From Janthinobacterium lividum (GTDB lineage Bacteria > Pseudomonadota > Gammaproteobacteria > Burkholderiales > Burkholderiaceae_D), in assembly GCF_011601275.1 (NCBI RefSeq), contig NZ_JAAOLY010000009.1:186001-250000 (forward strand): 64,000 nucleotides of DNA. Direction: 5' to 3'. Below, one piece after another: positions 7,354-15,927 of this stretch. A model generated the notes under the pieces. It was not told the DNA's origin. It did not search any database and saw nothing but the letters and a program-made list of their open reading frames with translations. The position numbers were made by a program, and so were the translations under genes. Within the stretch, counting starts at the first letter, position 1; the number at the start of each line of letters is the position of its first letter.

Positions 7354-9630
7354 CTATCCTTGCAACTGGTACGCGAGGAGGGCGGCGTTGTAGGCGGCAT
7401 GCACCAGCATGGGTGCCAGCAGAGCGCCGCTGCGCTCGTATGCGATGCCCGTGCACAGGCCCAGCGCGAAGGCGGGCAGCATGGCGGCCGGTGGATGCAC
7501 GATGGCAAACAGGGCGGCGGCGACAGTGATCGCCTGCCAGGCTGGCAGGGAACGGCGCAAGCCGCCCTGCAGCAAGCCGCGGAAGATGAATTCCTCGCAC
7601 AGGGGCGCGGCCAGCACGCCCAGGGCCAGCAGCCACGGCCAGTGCCCGCCGGCCGGTGGAAGCGTGCCAGGCGGCAACAGGGCCGCATAGCCGACGCCGA
7701 ACAGCACCGCGGCACAGGCGCCTGCGCCTCCCCAGCGCCACGGCTGGCGGCCCTGTGCTATGCGCGGCACGCCGGCCGTCCCCGCGCGCCAATACACGAG
7801 GCGCAGCAGCACATACGTGAGCGGCGCAGCCACCGGGTCATTGAACAGGATCAACAGCAGGGTTTGCAGAATAAAAAATAGCATGGCGGCGATCAAGCCG
7901 TCGGCCGTCGTGATTCTGGCTGGCGGCGAGGCTACCGGGTCGAGCAGGTAGGGCAAAGCGTCGCGCGCCTTTTGCCACAGGGCCGCGGCCAGCGCGCCCG
8001 TGAGCACGACAAACACCAGTTGCTGCACGGGGTTGCCGGCGGCTAGCGCGGCGATGTACAGGCCGGTCAGCAGCAGGTACAGATACGTGTAGGCAGGCCG
8101 TATTTTTGACGTCGCCTCGGCTGCCAGCGGATCGCTGGCAAACACGCCCAGCGCCACGGCGATCAGCGAGTACAGGGGGATGCCGGCCAGGGCCAGCAGC
8201 ATCAACCCCGCCATGTCCCAGCGCCAGGCGTCTTGCCAGGCCAGCGCCGCGCCGAACAGGATCAATGGATACAGCAGGGCCAGCGCGGCCCACAGCTGGG
8301 CCTTTTGCCGCAGCGCCTGTTCGACGGAGACGGGAAACGTGTACAGCAGCCACAGCGCGCCGCCTTCCTTGTTGAGGGTCTGGAATGCCGACATCATCAG
8401 CACATACGTGCCGAGGAAAAAGCCGGTGGAGGCCAGCAAGGCGGGGCTGGACAGCAGTTCGTGCAGGTCGCGCGCCTGACCCGAGAACAGGGCCTGGCCG
8501 CCGAGGATCAGCAAGGGCAGCAGCAGGGTTTGCACGAGAAAATTGCGGTCGCGCAGCAGCAAGGTCAGTTCGCGGCGCTGGATCACCGTGCCGATGCTGG
8601 CGCGCCACTTGCCTGTGGGCGGTGCCGTCGGGGCCGGCTTGCGGCTGGCCTCGCGCTGGCCCGCGCCCACCACGCCATGGCGCAACTGGTGGCGTAGCAG
8701 CGCCATGCCCAACAGCATCAGGCACAGGCATTGCGCCAGCAGCAGGGCGGCCGGCGGCGCTGCCGCCGCACCCTTGGCATTGAGCAATGTAACCAGCAGG
8801 CCGGGCGGCGTCCAGGCGCTCCAGGCGGGCATGGCCGCCGCCCACGCGTGGGCAAAGCCGCCCGCGCCCATGCCGAACGACATGCCCATATACATGGGAA
8901 ACAGGCCGGCCACCGATAACAGCGCCTGCAGGTTGCCCAGCTGCGCGGGACTGAACGACAGGCGCAAGCCCGTGTCGACCAGGGTACGCAGCATGGCCGC
9001 CAGGGCCAGCAGGAGCAGGCAGGCAAAGAGGCCCGGCAGCGGCGAAAACCAGCCCTGGCCCGAATACCAGGCGATCATGGTGGTGCAGGGCCACAGCACC
9101 AGCAGGCCGAGCGGGTTGACCAGCGTGCGTTCAAGCACGCGCGCCCACAGCAAATTGCTTTTTTCGACGGGCAGGGTGACCAGCCATTCCAGGTCCCAGT
9201 CCGGCTTCGACAGTTCTCCCATGCCCAGCGGCAGCAGAACACTGACCAGCCACAGCAGGGCCAATTGCAGGGTCAGGGCGCCCGCCAGCGCCGTACTGAA
9301 GGGTTGCTCGATCAAGTGGGCGATGACGGGCGCCAGCACGCGCTCGCCCGCGTTCATGCTGCCCTTGGCCTGGCAAACGGCCACCTGGTCGAGCAGGCAA
9401 TGCATGTTCAGCAGGTTGTGGCGGGCGATATTGCCGGAGGAAAACAGCATGGGCAAGAGCAGCAGCGCACCCAGCAGCCAGCGTCCCCGTTTCTTGTCTG
9501 GCGTGGCGGGCCGGCTCTTGCCGCCCCGATTGAACGACCAGCCCCGGCCGCTGACGTTGAGCAGGCGCTGCAGGCGCAAGCGGGTCAGCAGCCAGACGGC
9601 GCGCCAGGCGGTGGGCGGCAGCGGCGTCAC
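7354..9630 (-). CDS. ABC transporter permease fused to a CPBP intramembrane metalloprotease
   Basis: 758 residues in two parts. Residues about 1-520 are a membrane permease of the ABC-2/NatB-like exporter type with many hydrophobic helices. Residues about 560-758 form a CPBP (Abi/CAAX-protease-like) domain with its motifs in order: CEEFIFRG (the EExxxR catalytic pair), FAIVHPP, and HAAYNA. The preceding ATPase gene overlaps it by 4 bases, so the two subunits are co-translated. Domain fusion places an intramembrane protease permanently beside an export pore, suggesting cleavage of a peptide or prenylated substrate during export; the substrate is unknown. Such permease/CPBP fusions exist as a named protein type in annotation databases. 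Confidence 0.85.
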   Translation of the reverse strand: MTPLPPTAWRAVWLLTRLRLQRLLNVSGRGWSFNRGGKSRPATPDKKRGRWLLGALLLLPMLFSSGNIARHNLLNMHCLLDQVAVCQAKGSMNAGERVLAPVIAHLIEQPFSTALAGALTLQLALLWLVSVLLPLGMGELSKPDWDLEWLVTLPVEKSNLLWARVLERTLVNPLGLLVLWPCTTMIAWYSGQGWFSPLPGLFACLLLLALAAMLRTLVDTGLRLSFSPAQLGNLQALLSVAGLFPMYMGMSFGMGAGGFAHAWAAAMPAWSAWTPPGLLVTLLNAKGAAAAPPAALLLAQCLCLMLLGMALLRHQLRHGVVGAGQREASRKPAPTAPPTGKWRASIGTVIQRRELTLLLRDRNFLVQTLLLPLLILGGQALFSGQARDLHELLSSPALLASTGFFLGTYVLMMSAFQTLNKEGGALWLLYTFPVSVEQALRQKAQLWAALALLYPLILFGAALAWQDAWRWDMAGLMLLALAGIPLYSLIAVALGVFASDPLAAEATSKIRPAYTYLYLLLTGLYIAALAAGNPVQQLVFVVLTGALAAALWQKARDALPYLLDPVASPPARITTADGLIAAMLFFILQTLLLILFNDPVAAPLTYVLLRLVYWRAGTAGVPRIAQGRQPWRWGGAGACAAVLFGVGYAALLPPGTLPPAGGHWPWLLALGVLAAPLCEEFIFRGLLQGGLRRSLPAWQAITVAAALFAIVHPPAAMLPAFALGLCTGIAYERSGALLAPMLVHAAYNAALLAYQLQG

Positions 9631-10361
9631 GCAGGGGCCGCTTCATCGGTCAGTTGCAAAAAGAGGTCTTCCAGGCTGCCGTCGCTGGACAGCTGCTGGC
9701 GGATATCGTCCAGGCTGCCCGTGGCGACCAGGGCGCCACGGTGGATGATGGCAACGCGGCTGCACAGTTTTTGCGCCATATCGAGCAAATGCGTGGAAAC
9801 GAAGATGGTGGTGCCGGCGGCGGCGATGCGCAGCAAGCGTTCCTGCACGTCGCGCGAAGCACGCGGGTCGAGGCCGTTGATCGGTTCATCGAGGATCAGC
9901 ACGGCCGGATCGTGTATCAGCGCACAGGCCAGGCCCAGTTTCTTTTTCATGCCCAGCGAGTAATTGACGGCGAAATCCTCGCTCGCTTCATCGAGGCCGA
10001 ATTGCGTCAGCAGGCGCGCGGCGCGGGCGGCCGCTTCCGTGCGTGAAAAACCATGCATTTCGGCCACGAATTGCAGGATTTCGCGGCCCCGCAAATAATC
10101 GTAAAAGATGGGATTGTCGGGCAGGTAGCCCACCTTGCGCTTGACGGCGGCGCCGTCGCGGTGGCAATCGAGACCATCGATCAGTACCTTGCCGGCGCTG
10201 GGCACGAGAATGCCCATCAGCATGCGGATGGTGGTGGTCTTGCCGGCCCCGTTCGGGCCCAGGAAGCCGAACACTTCTCCTTTGCCTACCTGCAAGGTCA
10301 GCGGCTTGACGGCCTCGAACGTGCCGTACTGTTTGGACAAGCCTTCGAAGGCGATCATCAT
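9627..10361 (-). CDS. ABC transporter ATP-binding protein
   Basis: 244 residues. Walker A GPNGAGKTTT (about residues 35-44), a signature region reading YSLGMKKKLGLA in place of the canonical LSGGQ, and Walker B VLILDEP. The SLGMKKK variant is common in ABC-2 drug/Na+ and antibiotic exporters. Overlaps the permease-protease gene by 4 bases and follows the DUF3667 gene by 60 bases, forming a three-gene minus-strand operon. Translation may begin at either of two consecutive ATG codons (10361 or 10358). Confidence 0.9.
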   Translation of the reverse strand: MMIAFEGLSKQYGTFEAVKPLTLQVGKGEVFGFLGPNGAGKTTTIRMLMGILVPSAGKVLIDGLDCHRDGAAVKRKVGYLPDNPIFYDYLRGREILQFVAEMHGFSRTEAAARAARLLTQFGLDEASEDFAVNYSLGMKKKLGLACALIHDPAVLILDEPINGLDPRASRDVQERLLRIAAAGTTIFVSTHLLDMAQKLCSRVAIIHRGALVATGSLDDIRQQLSSDGSLEDLFLQLTDEAAPA

Positions 10362-10421
10362 GCGTCCCGAAAAAGATAGCGTGCAGGATGATAGCCCGAT
10401 ACGGCGCCGCCAGCGCGCTTC

Positions 10422-11285
10422 TTAGTGGCGCAACATCACGCCCATGGCGATGCAGGCCACTATCGCCAGGCTCATGGCCAGGGCGAAGGTTGCCATCAAT
10501 AACAGCCAGCGGCAGATGGTGGCAAGTTTGCCGCTTGGATACACGCGCCACATGGCCCAGGGCAGATAGGCCAGAAGCCAGGCGCCGAGCGCGAGGCGGA
10601 CAATCTCGACGGGGATCAAGGTCATCAGGGCCATCATAATGAAGGCAAAGGCGTTCGTATGCAGGGCGAAGAGGAAATGCTCGCCATAGCGGCGTCCGCT
10701 GCCCAGGTAGAGGATTTTCAGGAACAGGGCGAACAGCGGCATCAGGCAAAACATGGCGTACGGCGCGTAATGGAAAAAGCTTTCCACCACGAGTTTTTGT
10801 TTCTCGGCCGTCGGAAGTTGGTCAAAGTCCTGCCATTGGTGCGGCAGCGTGGGTGTCTGGCCCAGAATGCTGATCTGCGTTCGCGCTGTCTGGTTTTCCT
10901 CAGTGTGATGGCGGACCTGGGCGCCCACCTCGGCTCGCGGGCTGTGGACGGTGAGGAACAAGTCGCCGCTGCCGAACTTGAGGATGGCAAAGAACAGGAT
11001 GCTGAAAGTCAGGTACACGCGCAGCGGTTCGACATAGCGCACGCGGCGTCCCGCGATGTATTCCTTGCTCAGCGCACCCGGACGAAACAGCAGCAGGGCC
11101 AGGGTACGCCAGAGCTTGCCTTCAAGCGCCACATAATGCGCAACAAATTCATGCAGGAATTCACGCGCGCTGGGCACGTGCAGGGTCGTCGCCTGGCCGC
11201 AGGCACTGCAGAAATTTCCTGGCGCATCGGTATTGCAGTTATGGCAGGTAGTGGCAGGACTTGCGCTGGGTGACACTGTTTTCAA
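10422..11285 (-). CDS. DUF3667 zinc-ribbon membrane protein
   Basis: 287 residues. The N-terminus carries a zinc ribbon (CHNCNTDAPGNFCSACGQ, about residues 14-31) followed by a DUF3667-type region with EFVAHYVALEGKLWRTLALL and PGALSKEYIAGRRVRYV, then about four membrane helices in the C-terminal half. The first usable codon is TTG at 11285, 6 bases after AAAGAG; GTG at 11276 is an alternative. No in-frame ATG exists upstream. Function unknown for the family; position ahead of an ABC exporter suggests a linked membrane role. Confidence 0.75.
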   Translation of the reverse strand: MKTVSPSASPATTCHNCNTDAPGNFCSACGQATTLHVPSAREFLHEFVAHYVALEGKLWRTLALLLFRPGALSKEYIAGRRVRYVEPLRVYLTFSILFFAILKFGSGDLFLTVHSPRAEVGAQVRHHTEENQTARTQISILGQTPTLPHQWQDFDQLPTAEKQKLVVESFFHYAPYAMFCLMPLFALFLKILYLGSGRRYGEHFLFALHTNAFAFIMMALMTLIPVEIVRLALGAWLLAYLPWAMWRVYPSGKLATICRWLLLMATFALAMSLAIVACIAMGVMLRH

Positions 11286-11415
11286 GATGGACTCTTTCCA
11301 TGGCCGGCAGGTAAAAATAAGCGCTCAAGGGCGCAGCATATGATGAATGAAAAGAATAATAAAAGGGCATTTTTCTCTGTATAGTTGCTTCTGAGATACA
11401 AAGTGCCTGCGCCGT

Positions 11416-12168
11416 TCAGGCGCCACCGAAGGCGCACAGCAGGCGCCGTTCGCCAGCGGGCGTGAGGCGCAGGGCGCGGCTGTCAAGTTCGCGTTCGGCC
11501 CAGCGCTGGCGCAGGGCCAGTTGCAGGATGGCAGCACCCAGCGCGCCGCCCAAGTGGGCGCGCCGTTCGCTCCAGTCCAGGCAGGCACAGGCAAAGCGGC
11601 GGCGCTGGCGCTGCAGTTGCGGCACATCGATGCCCAGCGCCGCCATGCCGGCCGTGCCCGCTTCCGACAGGCGATACTCGCCTTCGCCTTCGCCGCCATC
11701 GTCGAGCAGCCAGCCTTGCGTGTGCAGCTGGTCGTGCAGGGCAACGGCCAGCGTGCCGGCCATGTGGTCATAGCAGGTGCGTGCATGGCGCAGGCGGTCC
11801 GGCGTGGTGGGCGTGAATGGCGTTGCCGCCACGCCTGCCACCACCAACAGCGCTTCGAGTGCCTGGCCCACTTCCATGCCGGCCAGGCGGTAATAGCGGT
11901 GCTTGCCCTGCGCCACCATCGATAGCAAGCCATCCTCGCGCAAGCGGCTCAAATGCGCGCTGGCCGTCGAAGCGCCCACCTCGGCCAGCGCCGCCAGTTC
12001 CGTGGCCGTGCGGGCATGGCCGTCGAGCAGGCTGCACAGCATGCGTGCGCGGGCCGGTTCGGCGATGGCGCCGGCCAGTTGCGCCAGGCGCACATCGGCC
12101 GTGCGGGGAAGGGGAGTGGTATCCATGGTTCGTTGGCGGGCGAAGTGTTGTGGTGGAAGGGCCAGCAT
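11416..12168 (-). CDS. ArsR-family (winged helix-turn-helix) transcriptional regulator
   Basis: 250 residues from 12168, or 236 from the ATG at 12126. The winged helix (about 28-95) reads EPARARMLCSLLDGH, then ELAALAEVGASTASAHLSRL for the recognition helix and GKHRYYRL for the wing. The long C-terminal half, found in larger ArsR proteins, contains a CAC motif (about residue 191) and could sense a ligand or metal. AGGGA lies 7 bases before the ATG at 12168, supporting the longer start. Starts only 28 bases from the divergent P450 gene, so direct control of the P450/monooxygenase pair is likely. Confidence 0.8.
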   Translation of the reverse strand: MLALPPQHFARQRTMDTTPLPRTADVRLAQLAGAIAEPARARMLCSLLDGHARTATELAALAEVGASTASAHLSRLREDGLLSMVAQGKHRYYRLAGMEVGQALEALLVVAGVAATPFTPTTPDRLRHARTCYDHMAGTLAVALHDQLHTQGWLLDDGGEGEGEYRLSEAGTAGMAALGIDVPQLQRQRRRFACACLDWSERRAHLGGALGAAILQLALRQRWAERELDSRALRLTPAGERRLLCAFGGA

Positions 12169-12196
12169 ACTCTTGTCCCTACCTCACTGCAATGGA

Positions 12197-13318
12197 ATGC
12201 GCATGCCGCTCGCCGACTTTGTTATCGACCCTGCCGACCCTTTTTCCGCCGTCACCCACGTGGCGCCGTATGACTACTATCGCCGCCTGGCCGATGGCCC
12301 GCCGCTGCGTTTCGATGCGCGGCTCGATTGCTGGCTGGCGACGGGCGCGGCCGGCGTGCGGGCCGTGCTCGAACATCCCGCTTGCCGCGTGCGTCCGCCG
12401 GGCTTGGGCGTGCCGCAGAATCTGGCAGGCACCCCATGCGGCGCGATCTTTGCCGAACTGGTGCGCATGAACGATGGCGAACGGCATGTCGTGCCGAAAC
12501 AGGTGCTGGCGCGCGCGCTGGGCCAGGTGGACGTGGTTCGCCTGCAGGCGCAGACATTGCGCATGGCCAGCGACCGTGTGCCCGGCAGCGCCGCCCAGCT
12601 GAACGATGCGATTTTTCAACTGCCGCTGTCTGCCATGGCGGACTTGCTGGGCTTTGCGCCAGCGCAATGGCCGGCGCTGGCCGCCTGGACGCGCGCTTTT
12701 GTTGCTTGCCTGTCGCCGCTCAGCAATGGAGGACAACTGGCTGGCGCGCAGGAAGCGGCCGATGCCCTTCTGCAAGGTTTTGGTCACTTGCTGCGCGAGG
12801 GCAACGCGAGGCCCGGCAGCCTGCTGGCTAGTATCGTGACAGAGACCGATGCCATGGGGAGCGGCTTGCTGGCCAACCTCGTGGGTTTGCTGTCGCAGAC
12901 CTGCGACGCGACGGCCGGCTTGCTGGGCAATGCCGTAGTTGCCTTGCGCACGCAGCCGGATTCGTTGGCGCAACTGCGTGCGTCGCCGCAGCGGTGGCCG
13001 GCCATGCTGCGCGAAGTCGGCCGTTTTGATCCGTCGATCCACAACACGCGCCGCTACACGGCGCAAGACGTGGAGTTCGATGACGTGCGCGTGCCGGCCG
13101 GACAGATGATCGTCGTCGTGCTGGCCAGCGCCAGCCATGCGGAGTTGGGCTTTGGCCATGGCCGCCATGTCTGTCCGGGCCAGTCCATCGCGCAGGCCAT
13201 CGCTGCGGCTTGTTTGCAGGCGTGGGCCGACGGCCTGGAAGGCATGGCGCTGGCGTGGCGTTACCTGCCGTCGCTGAATGCCCGCATCCCCGTGTTTACG
13301 CAAGGAGAAAATGCATGA
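12197..13318 (+). CDS. Cytochrome P450, atypical (short pre-heme region)
   Basis: 373 residues, about 30 shorter than usual bacterial P450s. The heme-ligand loop FGHGRHVCPGQ is intact (Cys about 326), and the K-helix ExxR pair is present as EVGR. The I-helix oxygen-activation motif, normally AGxxT, reads SQTCDATA. Between beta-sheet 1 (PAGQMIVVVLASAS) and the heme loop about 20 residues are missing: the usual NRDPxxFPxPxxFxxxR meander is reduced to HAEL. Start chosen at 12197 (ATG 12203 is equally possible; no clear ribosome site). Its stop overlaps the next gene (ATGA). Probably translated with the following monooxygenase and controlled by the divergent ArsR protein. Substrate unknown. Confidence 0.82.
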   Translation: MRMPLADFVIDPADPFSAVTHVAPYDYYRRLADGPPLRFDARLDCWLATGAAGVRAVLEHPACRVRPPGLGVPQNLAGTPCGAIFAELVRMNDGERHVVPKQVLARALGQVDVVRLQAQTLRMASDRVPGSAAQLNDAIFQLPLSAMADLLGFAPAQWPALAAWTRAFVACLSPLSNGGQLAGAQEAADALLQGFGHLLREGNARPGSLLASIVTETDAMGSGLLANLVGLLSQTCDATAGLLGNAVVALRTQPDSLAQLRASPQRWPAMLREVGRFDPSIHNTRRYTAQDVEFDDVRVPAGQMIVVVLASASHAELGFGHGRHVCPGQSIAQAIAAACLQAWADGLEGMALAWRYLPSLNARIPVFTQGENA

Positions 13319-13683
13319 TTGCCGTGATTTTTGAAGTCTGGCCCAGGGCCGAAGGTCGCCAGCAGTATCTGGACCTGGCCGCTGCGCTGCGGCCCCTGCT
13401 CGACGAAGTCGACGGCTTCATTTCCATCGAGCGCTTCAGCAGCCTGAGCGAGCCAGGCAAACTGCTGTCGCTGTCGTTCTTTCGCGACGAGGCGGCGCTG
13501 GCGCAGTGGCGGCAGCTGGAAGCGCACCGGGCGGCGCAATCGGCTGGCCGGCAGGGCGTATTTGACGATTACCGGCTGCGCGTCGCCGCCGTCGTGCGCG
13601 ATTACGGCATGCTGGACCGGCAACAGGTGCCGACCGACAGCCGCCAGCGCCACGATGTTAGCGGGGCAGGGCGCCCTGCGTGA
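13315..13683 (+). CDS. Antibiotic biosynthesis monooxygenase (ABM) domain protein
   Basis: 122 residues; ferredoxin-like ABM fold (about 1-100) with the typical patterns IAVIFEVWP, DEVDGFISIERFSS and LLSLSFFRDEAALAQWR. Family members are small cofactor-free oxygenases or heme-degrading enzymes, often dimeric. ATGA overlap with the P450 gene and a strong AAGGAG inside the P450 coding end show translational coupling. The 3' end overlaps the convergent lipoprotein gene by 26 bases. Whether it acts on the P450 product or protects against it is unknown. Confidence 0.82.
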   Translation: MIAVIFEVWPRAEGRQQYLDLAAALRPLLDEVDGFISIERFSSLSEPGKLLSLSFFRDEAALAQWRQLEAHRAAQSAGRQGVFDDYRLRVAAVVRDYGMLDRQQVPTDSRQRHDVSGAGRPA

Positions 13684-14110
13684 TCTTGACTTTCACGCGG
13701 TAGGTGGGCTCTGCCGCATTCAGGGCGGGCGGCGTGGCCGGGTCGACGTCGAGCAAGGTAAACGTCAGGTGGTTGACGGTGACGGAACTGGAAGCGCCGG
13801 GCATGGAGTCGGACAGGACGATGTCGGTGGCGCCAGCACTGTTGAGCAAACTGAAACTGTAGCTGACGTAGCCTTTCCACACGCACACGGCGCCCTTGCG
13901 GCAGCGGCTGTCGTTGACGCGCTCGAGTTTCAGGGTATCGGTGGCCGTGATGGCGACCTGTTCGCCCGGCGACAGCACGTGGGTGACGCTGCGCGGCGTG
14001 TTTTCCGCGTCGCCGGCGCTGCCGGCCGCGCCGCAGCCGGCCAGCACGGCCAGGCAGGTGAAGAACAGGGGAAGCAGCATGGTGCGGTAAGAGCGGGTCA
14101 GGTAATGCAT
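13658..14110 (-). CDS. Hypothetical lipoprotein
   Basis: 150 residues from the ATG at 14110, which has AAGGA upstream (an in-frame ATG at 14152 would add a charged leader and spoil the signal). A signal peptide ends in the lipobox LAGC. The mature part is beta-rich with a CRKGAVCVWKG motif that probably forms a disulfide. I recognise no enzyme family. Converges on, and overlaps by 26 bases, the ABM gene. Confidence 0.65.
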   Translation of the reverse strand: MHYLTRSYRTMLLPLFFTCLAVLAGCGAAGSAGDAENTPRSVTHVLSPGEQVAITATDTLKLERVNDSRCRKGAVCVWKGYVSYSFSLLNSAGATDIVLSDSMPGASSSVTVNHLTFTLLDVDPATPPALNAAEPTYRVKVKITQGALPR

Positions 14111-14288
14111 GTTTTTCCTTTCAGGCAGAGCGTCCCAGGCATGCTTGTTCACGCGTGGGATAAAATGATAGTAACAAAATGATATTTTTCAGGCGCACTA
14201 TTGGCGTGCTGCCGATGAATTGACGCGCCGGCCACGCGGCGCGCCGATTACTGCGTAAAATGGCTGTTTTGAAAATCAGGAAACAATC

Positions 14289-14555
14289 ATGAAAAAAACC
14301 GACCTGGCCAAAAGCGATGCCAAGAAACTGATGGGAAAGATGAGTGTTCCCGGCGCCGGTGCATTCGGTAAGGAAGCGGTGGTCGTCGACCGCCGCGAGC
14401 AGCGCAAGCGCGATCAGGCCTTGGGCCTGGTGCCATTCGCCGTCAAGCTGAACAGCGATCTGGTCTTGCAATTGCAGACCCTGGCCAAGGAACGCGGCGC
14501 GGATCTGAATGAAGTGGTTGCCGAAGTCCTCGTCAAGGGCCTGGCTGCAGCGTAA
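14289..14555 (+). CDS. Small conserved protein, possible ribbon-helix-helix
   Basis: 88 residues, strongly basic N-terminus (KKTDLAKSDAKKLMGK) and a C-terminal half (VPFAVKLNSDLVLQLQTLAK then a helix ending EVVAEVLVKGLAA) with the strand-helix-helix pattern of a ribbon-helix-helix DNA-binding protein. AGGAAA ribosome site precedes the ATG and a good terminator follows. No partner toxin is adjacent. Function not known. Confidence 0.65.
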   Translation: MKKTDLAKSDAKKLMGKMSVPGAGAFGKEAVVVDRREQRKRDQALGLVPFAVKLNSDLVLQLQTLAKERGADLNEVVAEVLVKGLAAA

Positions 14556-14600
14556 GGGCTGACAATGTTTATCTGTTGATAAATATCAGTTATAAAACTA

Positions 14601-14624
14601 AAAGGCGCCTTGCGGCGCCTTTTG
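14601..14624. terminator. Rho-independent terminator
   Basis: AAAGGCGCC-ttgc-GGCGCCTTTT stem-loop with T-rich tail between the small plus-strand gene and the convergent rpoH; usable in both directions. Confidence 0.88.
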
Positions 14625-14644
14625 CATTGCGGCATTGCTTGTGA

Positions 14645-15544
<900 letters not shown>

Positions 15545-15700
15545 GTTTTCTCCCTCGTAGTCTTGCTTTGTTCCAGTTGGCCACGTCACGCGACGTGGTC
15601 CGTTTGTCTGTTCGGTCTTGCGTATTCGGTCTTGTACTTTGCAGAGCGCGGCACCATCTTCATCTGGCGTCCGTGGCGGTTCTGCTCTTGGTATGTCCCT

Positions 15701-15730
15701 ATATTAGCACTCTCTGCTTGAGAGTGCCAA
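15701..15730 (-). promoter_or_regulatory. rpoH promoter with CIRCE (HrcA operator)
   Basis: TTAGCACTC at 15704-15712, nine bases, then GAGTGCCAA at 15722-15730: the CIRCE consensus TTAGCACTC-N9-GAGTGCTAA with one mismatch. On the minus strand the element is also the promoter: -35 TTGGCA (15730-15725), 18-base spacer, -10 TAATAT (15706-15701). HrcA bound here would block polymerase directly. The rpoH ATG is about 157 bases downstream, leaving a long leader. The rest of the 15545-15927 gap holds the two stem-loops listed separately. Confidence 0.8.
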
Positions 15731-15799
15731 TCAGCACATTTAATCGTCCTGATAGCCTAAATGCTATGGCAATGTAACGCTTGATATATATCCAGATAA

Positions 15800-15843
15800 C
15801 GCTTCACGACAACGTAGTTAGTCTACGGCCTCTGGCTGAAGCG
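15800..15843. repeat. Nested stem-loop upstream of the rpoH promoter
   Basis: Outer arms CGCTTCA (15800-15806) and TGAAGCG (15837-15843); inner arms CGTAG (15813-15817) and CTACG (15823-15827) with loop ttagt. Both arm pairs are perfect. It lies between ftsX and rpoH, about 70 bases upstream of the CIRCE promoter. Confidence 0.5.
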
Positions 15844-15891
15844 AGCCTTAAGAATACTTGCTTATTATCAAGATAACAGCAATATGGGACG

Positions 15892-15918
15892 CATGGCGGC
15901 GCCAGGAGCGCCGCCATG
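15892..15918. repeat. Inverted repeat just after ftsX
   Basis: CATGGCGGCG and CGCCGCCATG, perfect 10-bp arms around a 7-base loop, 10 bases past the ftsX stop. There is no T-run on the minus strand, so it may pause or protect the transcript rather than terminate it, leaving read-through from ftsX into rpoH possible. Confidence 0.5.
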
Positions 15919-15927
15919 GAAAGAGGG

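Noticed and set aside
15892..15918. Rho-independent terminator after ftsX
   Set aside because: The stem is perfect but there is no T-run on the minus strand, so it is listed only as an inverted repeat.
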